From Bacillus taeanensis (GTDB taxonomy: Bacteria > Bacillota > Bacilli > Bacillales > UBA6769): 64,000 bases of DNA. Each line of letters opens with the position of its first letter. The first letter of the stretch is position 1. Below the pieces are notes generated by a model. That model saw nothing but the letters and a program-made list of their open reading frames with translations, did not search any database and was not told the origin of the DNA. Location: assembly GCF_003318295.1 (NCBI RefSeq), contig NZ_QOCW01000011.1, positions 1 through 64,000 of the forward strand. Direction: 5' to 3'. Shown in pieces: positions 47,207 to 55,870 of the stretch. Made by a program: the position numbers and the translations under genes.

Positions 47207-47929
47207 TTAGCTAAGTTGTCTTTTCCTCCTTCTTCTCTTCATCCATAAAATAAACTCTAGTGAAAAAATACAAACATATAACCAAGACGCTCCGGCCGCA
47301 TATCCTGCAATAACGTCTGTTGGATAATGAACATGAAAATAAATTCTGCTTATTCCAATTAATAAAATTAAAATGATAAAGACGCTCATAATAATTAGCT
47401 TTGTTCTTTTTCTTCTTTGACTGCGGATGACTAAATAACCGAGGAAACCGTAAAAAATCATCGCTCCCATCGCATGGCCGCTCGGAAAGCTGAATCCTAT
47501 TCCTCCTACCCCTTCATTAATTTCCGGACGGCTGCGCTCGAACACATGCTTTAAAAGCGCATTTAATGCCCCCCCTACAGAAACCGTTAATAGAAAGAAA
47601 GCAACACTCCACTTATCATGCTTTTTGATCAGCAGCCAAGCAATCATTCCAATTAATAAAACAGCTACAGAGAGAACAGATCCTAATTCCGTTATATAAA
47701 ACATCAATTGATCCATAAACGGACTTCTAAAATGATCAAGCCAATCATTAACGATGCTATCGAATTGAAAAGATTGTTTTCCTAACACGCCTTCTGCAAT
47801 TTCTGCAAATAAATAAAGAGAACCAACCGCCGTGCTAATTCCAAATAACATTAAGATAACAGGTACTAAAGCAGCATGGTCGTATATCCATTTTAAGCTC
47901 TTTATGACTAAATATGATTTTTCTTTCAT
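47207..47929 (-). CDS. PAP2-family phosphatase
   Basis: 240 residues, six hydrophobic segments. Acid phosphatase signature KHVFERSRP, SFPSGHAMG and SRIYFHVHYPTDVIAG supply the catalytic Lys, Arg, Ser, His and final His. A membrane lipid phosphatase, for example phosphatidylglycerophosphate or undecaprenyl-pyrophosphate phosphatase type. The ATG at 47929 has AAAGG 10 bases upstream; the GTG six codons earlier lacks SD. Confidence 0.88.
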   Translation of the reverse strand: MKEKSYLVIKSLKWIYDHAALVPVILMLFGISTAVGSLYLFAEIAEGVLGKQSFQFDSIVNDWLDHFRSPFMDQLMFYITELGSVLSVAVLLIGMIAWLLIKKHDKWSVAFFLLTVSVGGALNALLKHVFERSRPEINEGVGGIGFSFPSGHAMGAMIFYGFLGYLVIRSQRRKRTKLIIMSVFIILILLIGISRIYFHVHYPTDVIAGYAAGASWLYVCIFSLEFILWMKRRRRKRQLS

Positions 47930-47997
47930 TTCAATTAACCTTTCCACTGTTTATTCAATTTAACTTCTATCTTAAATCCTTTGCCATAGAGACACAA

Positions 47998-48025
47998 GAA
48001 AGATCGCTTTAAAAAGCGACCTTTC
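47998..48025. terminator. DJ-1 gene terminator
   Basis: GAAAGATCGCTTT and AAAGCGACCTTTC arms. Confidence 0.75.
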
Positions 48026-48051
48026 CGTAAAATAGCATTCTTATTTTTCGC

Positions 48052-48573
48052 TTAATTTATTGATTTACTTAAAATGTCCAAACTTTTTGCAATAAATGCC
48101 GGGATATCATCTGGCTCACGGCTTGAAACAAGATTTCCGCATACAACAACTTCTTCATCAAACACATTACCGCCTGCATATTTTAAATCCGTTTGAATTG
48201 ATTTGTATCCTGTAATTTTTCTCCCTCGCAATGCTTCTGCAGTAATTAACAGCTGTGGACCATGACAAATCGCAAAGACAGGCTTATCTTTATACATAAA
48301 TCGTTTTACAAACTCTACAAACCGCGCATCACCGCGTAAAATGTCAGGAGAAAATCCGCCTGGAATAAATAACGCATCAAACGATTCTTCTGAGACCTCT
48401 TCAATTCCCTTATCTGCTGTTACTTTTGCATCTCCCTGCTTGCCCGTTAATTCTTTTCCTTTTTCATCACTAATTACAGTTAATGTATGGCCATTTTCTT
48501 CAAAACTATGGGCAGGATCTGTATACTCTACATCTTCAAACATATCTGTTAAAACAACTGCAATTTTACTCAC
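48052..48573 (-). CDS. DJ-1/PfpI family protein (YfkM-like)
   Basis: 173 residues from a GTG with AAGGGAG 7 bases upstream. The nucleophile elbow AICHGPQLL has Cys103 and His104, with Glu15/Glu17 region and the family motif FIPGGFSPDILR near 69-80. Resembles general stress protein 18 of B. subtilis; probably a deglycase or stress-related hydrolase. The open frame runs further upstream but overlaps the divergent promoter. Confidence 0.88.
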   Translation of the reverse strand: MSKIAVVLTDMFEDVEYTDPAHSFEENGHTLTVISDEKGKELTGKQGDAKVTADKGIEEVSEESFDALFIPGGFSPDILRGDARFVEFVKRFMYKDKPVFAICHGPQLLITAEALRGRKITGYKSIQTDLKYAGGNVFDEEVVVCGNLVSSREPDDIPAFIAKSLDILSKSIN

Positions 48574-48731
48574 AAAAACACTCCCTTTTGAATAAGTAAT
48601 GAAAAAATCGACACTTGTTCTTTTCCCTGCTTCTGCCTTACTAAACATTAAAATAAAAAGTTTACATGACAGGAATACAGGGTACCTTCTATATGTGAAG
48701 CTAAAAATGACCGTGAAAGGATGATACAAAA

Positions 48732-49163
48732 GTGGAACCGAAATTAAAAGAATTAATCGATGGATTGAATGAAGACTTAGCGAACGAATACGCTGCACAA
48801 ATCATGTACACACATAATGCAGCCGTTGTATCAGGAATTTACCGTTCCGTCTTAAAACCATTTTTCGAAAGTGAAGTTGCTGATGAGCAGGGACATGCCT
48901 TATACTTAGCAGAAAAAATTAAAACATTAGGCGGACAGCCAACAACAACCCCTGCAGAAGTTAAGCAGGTAACAGAAGTTCGTGAAATGCTTGAAGAAGC
49001 ACGAAAAGCAGAATATGAAACAATTAAACGTTATGAACAGCGCAAAGAGCAAGCAGAAGAGCTTGGCTATACAGAACTTGTCGTAAAACTTGATGATTTA
49101 ATTGCAGATGAGACTCATCATATGGAAGAACTTGATCGCTTATTAAGCGATCAGCGCTTATAA
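48732..49163 (+). CDS. Ferritin-like domain protein
   Basis: 143 residues, four-helix bundle. Di-iron ligand pattern Glu19 (ANEYAAQ), Glu52 and His55 (DEQGHA), Glu94 or Glu96, and Glu127/His130 (DETHHMEEL), like bacterioferritin/rubrerythrin. GTG start with AAAGGATG upstream. Probably iron storage or oxidative defence; divergent from the DJ-1 gene. Confidence 0.85.
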   Translation: MEPKLKELIDGLNEDLANEYAAQIMYTHNAAVVSGIYRSVLKPFFESEVADEQGHALYLAEKIKTLGGQPTTTPAEVKQVTEVREMLEEARKAEYETIKRYEQRKEQAEELGYTELVVKLDDLIADETHHMEELDRLLSDQRL

Positions 49164-49186
49164 ATTCGCGAAAATTATTTAACTTT

Positions 49187-49217
49187 AAAAAGACCACCGT
49201 GATCACGGTGGTCTTTT
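49187..49217. terminator. Bidirectional terminator
   Basis: AAAAAGACCACCGTGATC and its complement, a near-perfect palindrome; serves the ferritin-like and ecsC genes. Confidence 0.9.
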
Positions 49218-49949
49218 TTATTTGCTAAACCATCTCATTCGATAACCATTCATCGCAACTTCCCCAAGTTCATCAAGAAGCTTATAATTCGAGTACGCCC
49301 CAAAAACCGCTCCAATTCCTGGGATAAGCTGAAGAAGCTTTGCTAAATCCATATAATCCCGATATTCTTGTTGAAATGTTTTCCAATCTAATTGTTCTAA
49401 ATAAGTGCTTTCTACAGGATAATTGTTCACTGTTTCATCCCAGTGAACAATTTTTTCATACGCTTCTTTTCGCTTGTCATCACTTGAAAACGCAAGCTGA
49501 AATAAATAGATAATATACAAACGTTCTCGGTAGTCTTTTACATCAAATCCATATATACTTGCAGCATCAAAAAGAAATTTCATTTTAATACTTAACAAAA
49601 GCGGAAAGTCAGCCACACCGAGCAGCAAGCCGCCTGCTCCCGTTCCAGCACCCTCCACGATAGCCGTTCTTCTGTAAGATAATAATTTCCCTTTGACAAG
49701 CTGCTCTCTTTCTTCCAAATTTTTATGATGAAGCACATGTCTCTTCGTTGTATATTCTGAACCAAGCAATGCTCCTTTGACGATGGTTTTAACACTTGTT
49801 GTTACAACATCATGGACTTTATCTGGAATCACCTTGTTTACTTTTTTTTGCACAGATTTTGCGTATCTCTCTACTAAGGAAGAACGCTTTGTAATCTTCT
49901 TTTGCCACTCTTTAAGTTCTGCGCCTACCATTTGTTCATAACTATTCAT
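49218..49949 (-). CDS. ecsC: EcsC-family protein
   Basis: 243 residues. EcsC domain with a Gly-rich stretch VEGAGTGAGGLLLGVADFPLLLSIKMKF near 96-123 and a C-terminal LIPGIGAVFGAYSNYKLLDELGE. In B. subtilis ecsC follows ecsB and its function is obscure. Here it is separated from ecsB by a hairpin. SD AGGGAG precedes the ATG. Confidence 0.9.
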   Translation of the reverse strand: MNSYEQMVGAELKEWQKKITKRSSLVERYAKSVQKKVNKVIPDKVHDVVTTSVKTIVKGALLGSEYTTKRHVLHHKNLEEREQLVKGKLLSYRRTAIVEGAGTGAGGLLLGVADFPLLLSIKMKFLFDAASIYGFDVKDYRERLYIIYLFQLAFSSDDKRKEAYEKIVHWDETVNNYPVESTYLEQLDWKTFQQEYRDYMDLAKLLQLIPGIGAVFGAYSNYKLLDELGEVAMNGYRMRWFSK

Positions 49950-50014
49950 GCTTTTTCTCCCTATTTCCCTTTTTTAATTTATACGATTTATTATGTAAAA
50001 AGTTTCAATAAAAA

Positions 50015-50043
50015 AACTTCTAGTTTAAATAAAACTAGAAGTT
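50015..50043. terminator. ecsB terminator
   Basis: AACTTCTAGTTT (50015-50026) and AAACTAGAAGTT (50032-50043). Confidence 0.8.
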
Positions 50044-51265
50044 AGAATGAACTTGACGCTATTTTTTTTGCTAGCGTATAGTAAGTAAAAATATAACTTG
50101 TTGCAAAAAGAATTAGCAAAATCATCATTGCATGAAAAATCCCAGACCCACTAACAAGTGCTGCTAAGAAATAAGTAATGGTTTGAATGATTAATAAAAG
50201 AAGCAAGAGCTTTTGAAATGACTGTGTTTTAACCGTCTGTTCAATTGGATAAAGCATAAACATTTCTTGTCCGGAAAAATGATTCCATAACGTATACAGC
50301 TGCAGAGCCGTCATATAAAGAAGGATAAAAGCCCCAATCAATCTTCCATATCCTGTAGGAAGAATACTCAGTACAAAAACCCCAATAATCACTAATCGGC
50401 TGTAAATGCCAAAATAATCGCCAGAGCGAATAAAAGCTTTTGAATATAAATAAAAGTATGTGGACTGCTTCTTTAATGATATTCGATTTACAAACATATT
50501 TAACCATTTACGCGGTTTGATTTTCTGCTTTAATTTCGGGACATCTGTAAATGAATTTGCAATGCGGTAAAAGCGCATCACAAGTGCTTGATCCATTGAA
50601 ATGAGCGTTTCCCATTTCAGTGAATATTTTAAAAGAATTGTTTTGTAACTGTAAATGAACCAACCAGCCATTATAGCAGCTACAATTAATAAATAAAGCA
50701 ATGATGCCCCCGTTAGCAATAAATAGATAAACACAAAAGCGGCAGAAATACGCAAACTGCTGTACAACATTCGTGTCCTTTTCATCGCAAGACGCAGTTC
50801 ATACCAGTGCAGTACAAGGTTCCATGCTTTTAATAAAAGAAAGAAAACGGCAAGCACTAAGTAAGAATAAGAACTTTCATCCATCCGAATCCCATAAAGC
50901 GGTCCGAGAACAAGAAAAACAATCAACACTGTAAAGCTTTGTAACGTGAATGTATACACTAATGAGTAAGCAAAATACCATTTCATTTTCACTTCCATTG
51001 GCAGTAAAAAGACAAGATCCGCTTCTTTTAAAAACGTTCGAATTGGACTTTTAACAACTATAAATGTCATGATAACTGCTAATAAAGGAAGCACTGGAAA
51101 GAAATCAGGGATCATTTTTACAAGCAAGCTGTAATAATAGCTTCCAAAAATGATTGCAAATAATAATGACATCATAAATCCGCTGTTTCCAATTAACCGC
51201 ATGTAACGAAGGTTTTCATTCCAGCAAGCACGTCTTCTGCTATGCCATAATTGTAACGACTCCAT
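50042..51265 (-). CDS. ecsB: ABC transporter permease EcsB
   Basis: 407 residues, about ten hydrophobic segments, EcsB family (WHSRRRACWNENLRYMRLIGNSGF at the N-terminus). With EcsA it forms an exporter-type ABC transporter affecting secretion, competence and intramembrane proteolysis by RasP. It starts two bases after the ecsA stop. Confidence 0.92.
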   Translation of the reverse strand: MESLQLWHSRRRACWNENLRYMRLIGNSGFMMSLLFAIIFGSYYYSLLVKMIPDFFPVLPLLAVIMTFIVVKSPIRTFLKEADLVFLLPMEVKMKWYFAYSLVYTFTLQSFTVLIVFLVLGPLYGIRMDESSYSYLVLAVFFLLLKAWNLVLHWYELRLAMKRTRMLYSSLRISAAFVFIYLLLTGASLLYLLIVAAIMAGWFIYSYKTILLKYSLKWETLISMDQALVMRFYRIANSFTDVPKLKQKIKPRKWLNMFVNRISLKKQSTYFYLYSKAFIRSGDYFGIYSRLVIIGVFVLSILPTGYGRLIGAFILLYMTALQLYTLWNHFSGQEMFMLYPIEQTVKTQSFQKLLLLLLIIQTITYFLAALVSGSGIFHAMMILLILFATSYIFTYYTLAKKIASSSF

Positions 51266-51267
51266 TA

Positions 51268-52008
51268 TTAAAAATCTCCTTGTGTAACATGTACATAAAT
51301 ATCATCAAGATTTGCGCCAGGCACATTCAACTGTTCCTGCAATTCTTTTAACGTTCCATGCGCAGCGACTTGTCCATTATGTAAAATAACGAAGCGATCA
51401 CAATAACGCTCTGCTGTAGATAAAATGTGGGTAGACATTAAGACACCTGCCCCCTTGTTTTTCATCTCTGTCATCCAATTTAAAAAAGATTGGATACCGA
51501 TTGGATCAAGCCCTACAAACGGTTCATCGACAATATACAACAGGGGTTCCACTAAAAAGGCGCACATTATCATTACTTTTTGACGCATTCCTTTTGAAAA
51601 TTGACTTGGAAACCAATTTTTCATTTTCTCCATCCGAAATTCTTTTAAAAGGACGGCAGCTCTCTTTTCAAATTCTTTTTCCTCAATATCATAGGCCATT
51701 GCTGTTACTTTTAAGTGTTCCCAAAGTGTTAATTCTTCATATAACAGCGGGGTTTCCGGTATAAATGAAAACTGTTTGCGATACGTTTCAGGTGAATCAC
51801 GAAATGTTTCGCCATGAATTGTAATTTGTCCATTTATTGGTTCCATTAAGCCAAGTATATGTTTAATTGTCGTACTTTTTCCAGCACCGTTTAAACCGAT
51901 TAAGCCAACGATTTCATTTTCGTTTACATGAAATGAAACTTCATGAAGAACAGGTTTTTGATATGTATATCCACCTGTTACATGTTTTATATCTAAAAGT
52001 GTCTTCAT
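51268..52008 (-). CDS. ecsA: ABC transporter ATPase EcsA
   Basis: 246 residues. Walker A GLNGAGKST near 38-46, signature FSKGMRQKV near 136-144, Walker B LLYIVDEPFVGLD, H-loop STHIL. Powers EcsB. In B. subtilis hit is directly divergent; here a lipoprotein gene and an RNA pair lie between. Confidence 0.94.
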   Translation of the reverse strand: MKTLLDIKHVTGGYTYQKPVLHEVSFHVNENEIVGLIGLNGAGKSTTIKHILGLMEPINGQITIHGETFRDSPETYRKQFSFIPETPLLYEELTLWEHLKVTAMAYDIEEKEFEKRAAVLLKEFRMEKMKNWFPSQFSKGMRQKVMIMCAFLVEPLLYIVDEPFVGLDPIGIQSFLNWMTEMKNKGAGVLMSTHILSTAERYCDRFVILHNGQVAAHGTLKELQEQLNVPGANLDDIYVHVTQGDF

Positions 52009-52075
52009 TGCTCGTTCCTTTCTTTATTGTGTTAAGGTTATTGTAACAAACCTTTTTTATCCAGGAAAATTACCA

Positions 52076-52576
52076 CTACGCCTCAGGCATTGGCGTCGGT
52101 GTTGGATTGGCATATCCCGTTTTATACTGCTCATCAATGGTTTGACGAGTTTCAAGAAGAGATTTGCCATCAGCGCTCATTTTCATGGAAGCTGCTGCAA
52201 TTTCAAGACACACGCCGCACTTTGTTCCATGATCATCCCAAACAATTGATCCATCTTCATTATTTTCTTGGATAAAACAATCATAATTATTTTTATGACC
52301 AACAGAATCACCACATCCGCAGTAACAAGGCATGCTTTCTAACACATGCTGATATTTTGGAACAAGAGCATAAATATTTTGAATGTTTTCGTGTTTTTCA
52401 TCTAAAAATGCTGGTAATTCACTTACTGATGCCGTTAATTCACGTATATCTCCATTTACTACCTCTTGGTGATGTTCCTGGGCTTCTTGAGACCCACTGT
52501 CATTATTTCCACCACATCCACTAACAATTACAAGACCACCGAAATAAGCAGCAGTAAATAATGCTTTTATTTTCAT
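52076..52576 (-). CDS. PCYCGC-motif lipoprotein
   Basis: 166 residues. Signal peptide with lipobox VSGC (Cys21), then a Cys-rich core: PCYCGCGD, NYDCFI, and WDDHGTKCGVCLEIA. This is the PCYCGC family found in Bacillaceae, with five to six conserved Cys that may bind metal or form disulphides; function unknown. The ATG at 52576 has GGAGG upstream. Confidence 0.88.
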   Translation of the reverse strand: MKIKALFTAAYFGGLVIVSGCGGNNDSGSQEAQEHHQEVVNGDIRELTASVSELPAFLDEKHENIQNIYALVPKYQHVLESMPCYCGCGDSVGHKNNYDCFIQENNEDGSIVWDDHGTKCGVCLEIAAASMKMSADGKSLLETRQTIDEQYKTGYANPTPTPMPEA

Positions 52577-52689
52577 AAAAAATCCTCCAAAAAAGTTTTT
52601 CATTATCTCGATCATACAAAAAAGACGGACGAATCGCTATTCTTTTACTCAATGTTTAAAAAAATTTTTTTTTGATGTATATATTCTTT

Positions 52690-52950
52690 CCAAGCGGCAA
52701 TAATAATTAGCGAAGAGGAGAGCAATTAAATAAGTGTTGGTGGTTAAAAAAGTAATGTCAGGAGATGAGTTAGATTGAACAACATAAGGTGGACAACTAA
52801 CTAGAACTAACATCAAACTTTGTTTGAAAGAGGTGTCTCCGAAAGACAATTTACGGTAATACCCCAGAAGCTTTTTGAATAAAAAAGTACACATATTATC
52901 TCTCTTCTTCAGAGAAGGACCTTATCTTGCACCAGATAAGGTCCTTCTTC
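52690..52950 (+). ncRNA. Putative structured RNA, copy 1
   Basis: Possible -10 TATATT at 52680-52685. Core: GGAGA (52761-52765) can pair with TCTCC (52836-52840); GAAAGAGGTGTCTCCGAAA at 52826-52844 and TACCCCAGAAGCTT at 52860-52873 are shared exactly with copy 2. GAAG can pair with the CTTC before CAGA, enclosing a CTTTTT/AAAAAAG hairpin. It ends in a terminator (52915-52946) with a T-rich tail. The 5' end is a guess. No known riboswitch class was recognised. Confidence 0.5.
52915..52950 (+). terminator. Terminator of RNA copy 1
   Basis: AAGGACCTTATCT (52915-52927) and AGATAAGGTCCTT (52934-52946), then CTTCCTTTTT. Confidence 0.88.
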
Positions 52951-53009
52951 CTTTTTATTTATTCTTATAAAATTCGTTTTTAAATAAATTTTTTTGTATA
53001 TAATTCAGC

Positions 53010-53257
53010 TAATTAGGTCATTCTATATAAGGAAGAAAGGATTACAACATTGTTTTTGGATGGATTTACGGTTTATTAAGGAGATGAGTTCGATTGGGCT
53101 ACTTTAATGGTTTCTCAACTGACAATTAACTTTCTTAATGAAAGAGGTGTCTCCGAAATACAAGTACCGTTTTACCCCAGAAGCTTGACAACATAATGCT
53201 GTGCATTATTGTCCTTTCTTCAGATAGGGTCTTATCAATACGATAGGGCCCTTTTCT
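53010..53257 (+). ncRNA. Putative structured RNA, copy 2
   Basis: Possible -10 TATAAT at 52999-53004. GGAGA (53080-53084) pairs with TCTCC (53150-53154); shared blocks at 53140-53158 and 53173-53186. The inner hairpin is GACAACATAATGC / GCATTATTGTC (53187-53213), a different sequence from copy 1 but in the same place, which suggests conserved structure. It ends in a hairpin at 53226-53253 with CTTTTCTT. A 29-codon frame (53107-53196) overlaps but is not kept in copy 1. Confidence 0.5.
53226..53257 (+). terminator. Terminator of RNA copy 2
   Basis: AGGGTCTTATC and GATAGGGCCCT arms followed by TTTTCTT. Confidence 0.75.
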
Positions 53258-53332
53258 TATGGAAAAATTTCAAAATGATTACATGATAAAGTATAATGGA
53301 AATGTAGAAAAAACAGAGAAAGGATGAAAAAT

Positions 53333-53764
53333 ATGGCACATGATTCAAACTGTATTTTTTGTAAAATTATAAACGGCGAAATTCCAGCTTCAAAAGTTTA
53401 TGAAGATGAAAATGTGTTAGCATTTTTAGACATCAGCCAAGTTACTAAAGGACATACGCTTGTTATTCCAAAAGATCATCAAAAAGATATTTATGAACTT
53501 ACATCGGAAACAGCTGCAAAAGTTTACTCTGTTGTTCCGATTATTGCACGAGCGATTAAAGAGCAGTTTGATCCAATCGGCATTAATTTATTAAATAATA
53601 ATGAAGAAGCTGCAGGTCAATCTGTTTTTCACTACCATGTCCACATTTTACCTCGTTACGGAAAAGGTGACGGTTTCGGAGCAGTATGGAAAACTCATAC
53701 AGATGAATATACACCTGAACAATTACAAGAAATTTCAAGCACGATTTCTGAAGGTCTTCAATAA
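53333..53764 (+). CDS. hit: HIT-family hydrolase Hit
   Basis: 143 residues. Histidine triad HYHVHILPR near 98-106, CIFCKIINGEIPASKVYEDE at the N-terminus with the zinc Cys pair. Nucleotide hydrolase/adenylylated substrate-binding HIT protein. The ATG at 53333 follows GAAAGGATG; an in-frame ATG at 53324 overlaps the SD. TATAAT at 53292-53297 is a likely -10 box. Confidence 0.94.
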   Translation: MAHDSNCIFCKIINGEIPASKVYEDENVLAFLDISQVTKGHTLVIPKDHQKDIYELTSETAAKVYSVVPIIARAIKEQFDPIGINLLNNNEEAAGQSVFHYHVHILPRYGKGDGFGAVWKTHTDEYTPEQLQEISSTISEGLQ

Positions 53765-53783
53765 AGAAGTACATAAAAAATCG

Positions 53784-53824
53784 AGACTCACTCATTAGGG
53801 GGATAACTCCTAATGAGTGAGTCT
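53784..53824. terminator. Bidirectional terminator hit / ribokinase-like
   Basis: 16-base perfect arms AGACTCACTCATTAGG (53784-53799) and CCTAATGAGTGAGTCT (53809-53824). Confidence 0.92.
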
Positions 53825-53861
53825 TTTCTTTAAACATCTACCTTTATTCTTTAATGCATCA

Positions 53862-54758
53862 TTACTTCATCTTTTCTAAAAACTTTTCAACTTCTTGCTG
53901 TGTCGGCATCCCAGTTTGCGCGCCTAATTTTGTGACAGATAACGCACCAACAGCATTTCCAAGTTGACATGCCTCCCTTTTTGTCATTCCCCGACTTATT
54001 CCAACAGCAAAAGCACCATTAAAGGAATCACCTGCACCAGTCGTATCTACAGCCTCTACTTTATAGCTTGAAATATGATGCTCTCTACCATTTTGATAAT
54101 AAGTTACACCTTCTGCCCCTTTTGTCACAATTAGTTTTTCATAAAGATCCTTTTTTGTTTCTTTAGATTGAATACGTTTTAATAATAGTGCTAATTCATG
54201 CTCATTCGGAGTAATAAAGTCAACCTTCTCTAATAATTCCTCAGAAAGCGGCTGAATAGGTGCTGGATTTAAAATAACTTTTACATGATGCTTTTTGGCG
54301 ATTTCTGCAGCTTTTTCAACCGTTTCTAACGGTATTTCTAACTGAAGAAGCAGCACATCACTACTTGCAATCATTTCTTCTTTTTCTTCAATCATTGCTG
54401 AAGTTACACCCTGATTAGCACCAGGAACAACGATAATTCGGTTATCACCATTTGATAAAATAATAGAAGCAATACCAGTTGGAGCATCTGCTGATTGTCC
54501 TATATGTTCAACAGAAACTCCTTGCTCTTTTAAGTTTGCTTTTAATTCTTCACCAAACACATCGCTTCCTACACTTCCAATCATTGTAACATTTCCACCA
54601 AGCTTAGCAGATGCCACCGCTTGATTAGCTCCTTTTCCACCTGGCATTGTTAAAAAGTTGGTTCCGAGCACTGTTTCACCTTGATTTGGTATCACATTGG
54701 TACTTGTAACAAGATCCATATTAATGCTGCCTATAACAGTAATTTTGGAATCACTCAA
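53862..54758 (-). CDS. rbsK: Ribokinase-family sugar kinase
   Basis: 298 residues from a TTG preceded by AAAGGAGG at 9 bases. PfkB family: GSINMDLV at the N-terminus, GGKGANQAVASAKLG near 38-52, GANQGVT near 138, and DTTGAGDSFNGAFAVG near 245 with the catalytic Asp. Closest in pattern to ribokinase. It ends the inositol cluster after iolS, so the natural substrate could be a sugar formed from inositol derivatives rather than ribose. Confidence 0.87.
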   Translation of the reverse strand: MSDSKITVIGSINMDLVTSTNVIPNQGETVLGTNFLTMPGGKGANQAVASAKLGGNVTMIGSVGSDVFGEELKANLKEQGVSVEHIGQSADAPTGIASIILSNGDNRIIVVPGANQGVTSAMIEEKEEMIASSDVLLLQLEIPLETVEKAAEIAKKHHVKVILNPAPIQPLSEELLEKVDFITPNEHELALLLKRIQSKETKKDLYEKLIVTKGAEGVTYYQNGREHHISSYKVEAVDTTGAGDSFNGAFAVGISRGMTKREACQLGNAVGALSVTKLGAQTGMPTQQEVEKFLEKMK

Positions 54759-54816
54759 CTTTGTAATCCTCCTTTCGCCTATCATTTTTACCGATCCTTT
54801 CAAGATACAAGTATAA

Positions 54817-54847
54817 AAAAAGAACGTGAACACGTCACGTCCTTTTG
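54817..54847. terminator. iolS terminator
   Basis: AAAAGAACGTG and CACGTCCTTTT arms. Confidence 0.75.
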
Positions 54848-54858
54848 TTTATAAATGA

Positions 54859-55791
54859 TTAACGAAAAATACGATCAATTTCTTTTATTTCTTCTTCTGT
54901 TAACTGAACATCCAATGTTTTTAAATTATCGAGCACCTGTTCTGTTTTCTTTGCGCCTGGTATGATTGCTTCAATCGAATCACGTGTTAAGTACCAAGCA
55001 AGAGCGAGGTGAGCGATTTCCACATGCTTTGTATCGGCAATTTTGCGAAGCTCTTCTACTTTTTCTAAGTTTTTTTCAAAAACGCCTTCTTGGAAGTAAG
55101 GTAAATCAGCGCGCAAATCGTTAAACACCATATTCTTATTATATTTACCTGCTAGTAATCCTGATGCCAGCGGAAAGAATGGAATAAAGGAAATGTTATG
55201 CTCTTTTGTATACGGCAGCAGTTCTTTCTCAGCATCTCGCTGCAGTAAATTATATTCACCTTGAAATACATCAACATAGCCATCTTTATTTGCTTCTTTC
55301 AACTGCTCAATCGAAAAGTTTGACACACCGATTGCTTTAATTTTCCCTTCATCCTTTAACTCTTTTAATGCACCAACCGCTTCATCTTTTGGCGTATCAT
55401 TATCCGGAAAATGAATATAAAATAAATCAATATAATCTGTTTGCAGGCGTTTTAAACTGCTTTCAACTGCTTCTTTTAAAAAAGCAGGCGAGTTGTCAAA
55501 CACTTCGTCATTTCCAACAAACTTATGAGCACCTTTTGTTGCAATCACTGCCTCGAAACGATTTCCTCTTTCTTTTAACACTTCCCCGATCAGTTCTTCT
55601 GAACGTTTAGGTCCGTATATAAAAGCAGTATCTAAAAAATTGATTCCGTTATCGAGCGCTGTGTGCACTAAATCTTTTCCCACTTCTTCATCTAAGTTGT
55701 TATAAAGGTTATGACCACCAACCGCATTTGCTCCAAAGCCGATTGGATTAACATATAAATCTGTTTTTCCAAGCTGTGTTTTTTTCGTCAT
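54859..55791 (-). CDS. iolS: Aldo/keto reductase IolS
   Basis: 310 residues, AKR11-type, clearly similar to B. subtilis IolS ([84 protein letters not shown]). Catalytic Asp near 54, Tyr59, Lys near 90 and His near 125. NADPH reductase of uncertain substrate within the inositol regulon. Separated from iolJ by a terminator. Confidence 0.93.
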   Translation of the reverse strand: MTKKTQLGKTDLYVNPIGFGANAVGGHNLYNNLDEEVGKDLVHTALDNGINFLDTAFIYGPKRSEELIGEVLKERGNRFEAVIATKGAHKFVGNDEVFDNSPAFLKEAVESSLKRLQTDYIDLFYIHFPDNDTPKDEAVGALKELKDEGKIKAIGVSNFSIEQLKEANKDGYVDVFQGEYNLLQRDAEKELLPYTKEHNISFIPFFPLASGLLAGKYNKNMVFNDLRADLPYFQEGVFEKNLEKVEELRKIADTKHVEIAHLALAWYLTRDSIEAIIPGAKKTEQVLDNLKTLDVQLTEEEIKEIDRIFR

Positions 55792-55823
55792 GTTCGATCT
55801 CTCTCCCTTTCTATTATGTAATT

Positions 55824-55868
55824 GAAAAGAAGGAGTCCAAACATTATTGTTGGACGCCTCCTCTTTTC
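55824..55868. terminator. iolJ terminator
   Basis: GAAAAGAAGGAGTCCAA and TTGGACGCCTCCTCTTTTC, a long near-perfect stem. Confidence 0.85.
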
Positions 55869-55870
55869 TA

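Larger units (their letters stand above)
52577..53332. other. 756-bp region between lipoprotein and hit genes
   Basis: No protein gene of convincing length. Two related units about 314 bases apart each show an AT-rich -10-like box, a shared core and a terminator, all on the plus strand; see the two ncRNA entries. Confidence 0.7.

Noticed and set aside
48574..48798. 75-codon extension of the DJ-1 protein
   Set aside because: Overlaps the divergent ferritin-like gene and its promoter; the GTG at 48573 has a good ribosome site and matches family length.
52690..53257. T-box, SAM, glycine or lysine riboswitch
   Set aside because: None of the diagnostic sequences (for example the T-box AGGGTGGNACCGCG) is present, and each unit ends in its own terminator before any gene.
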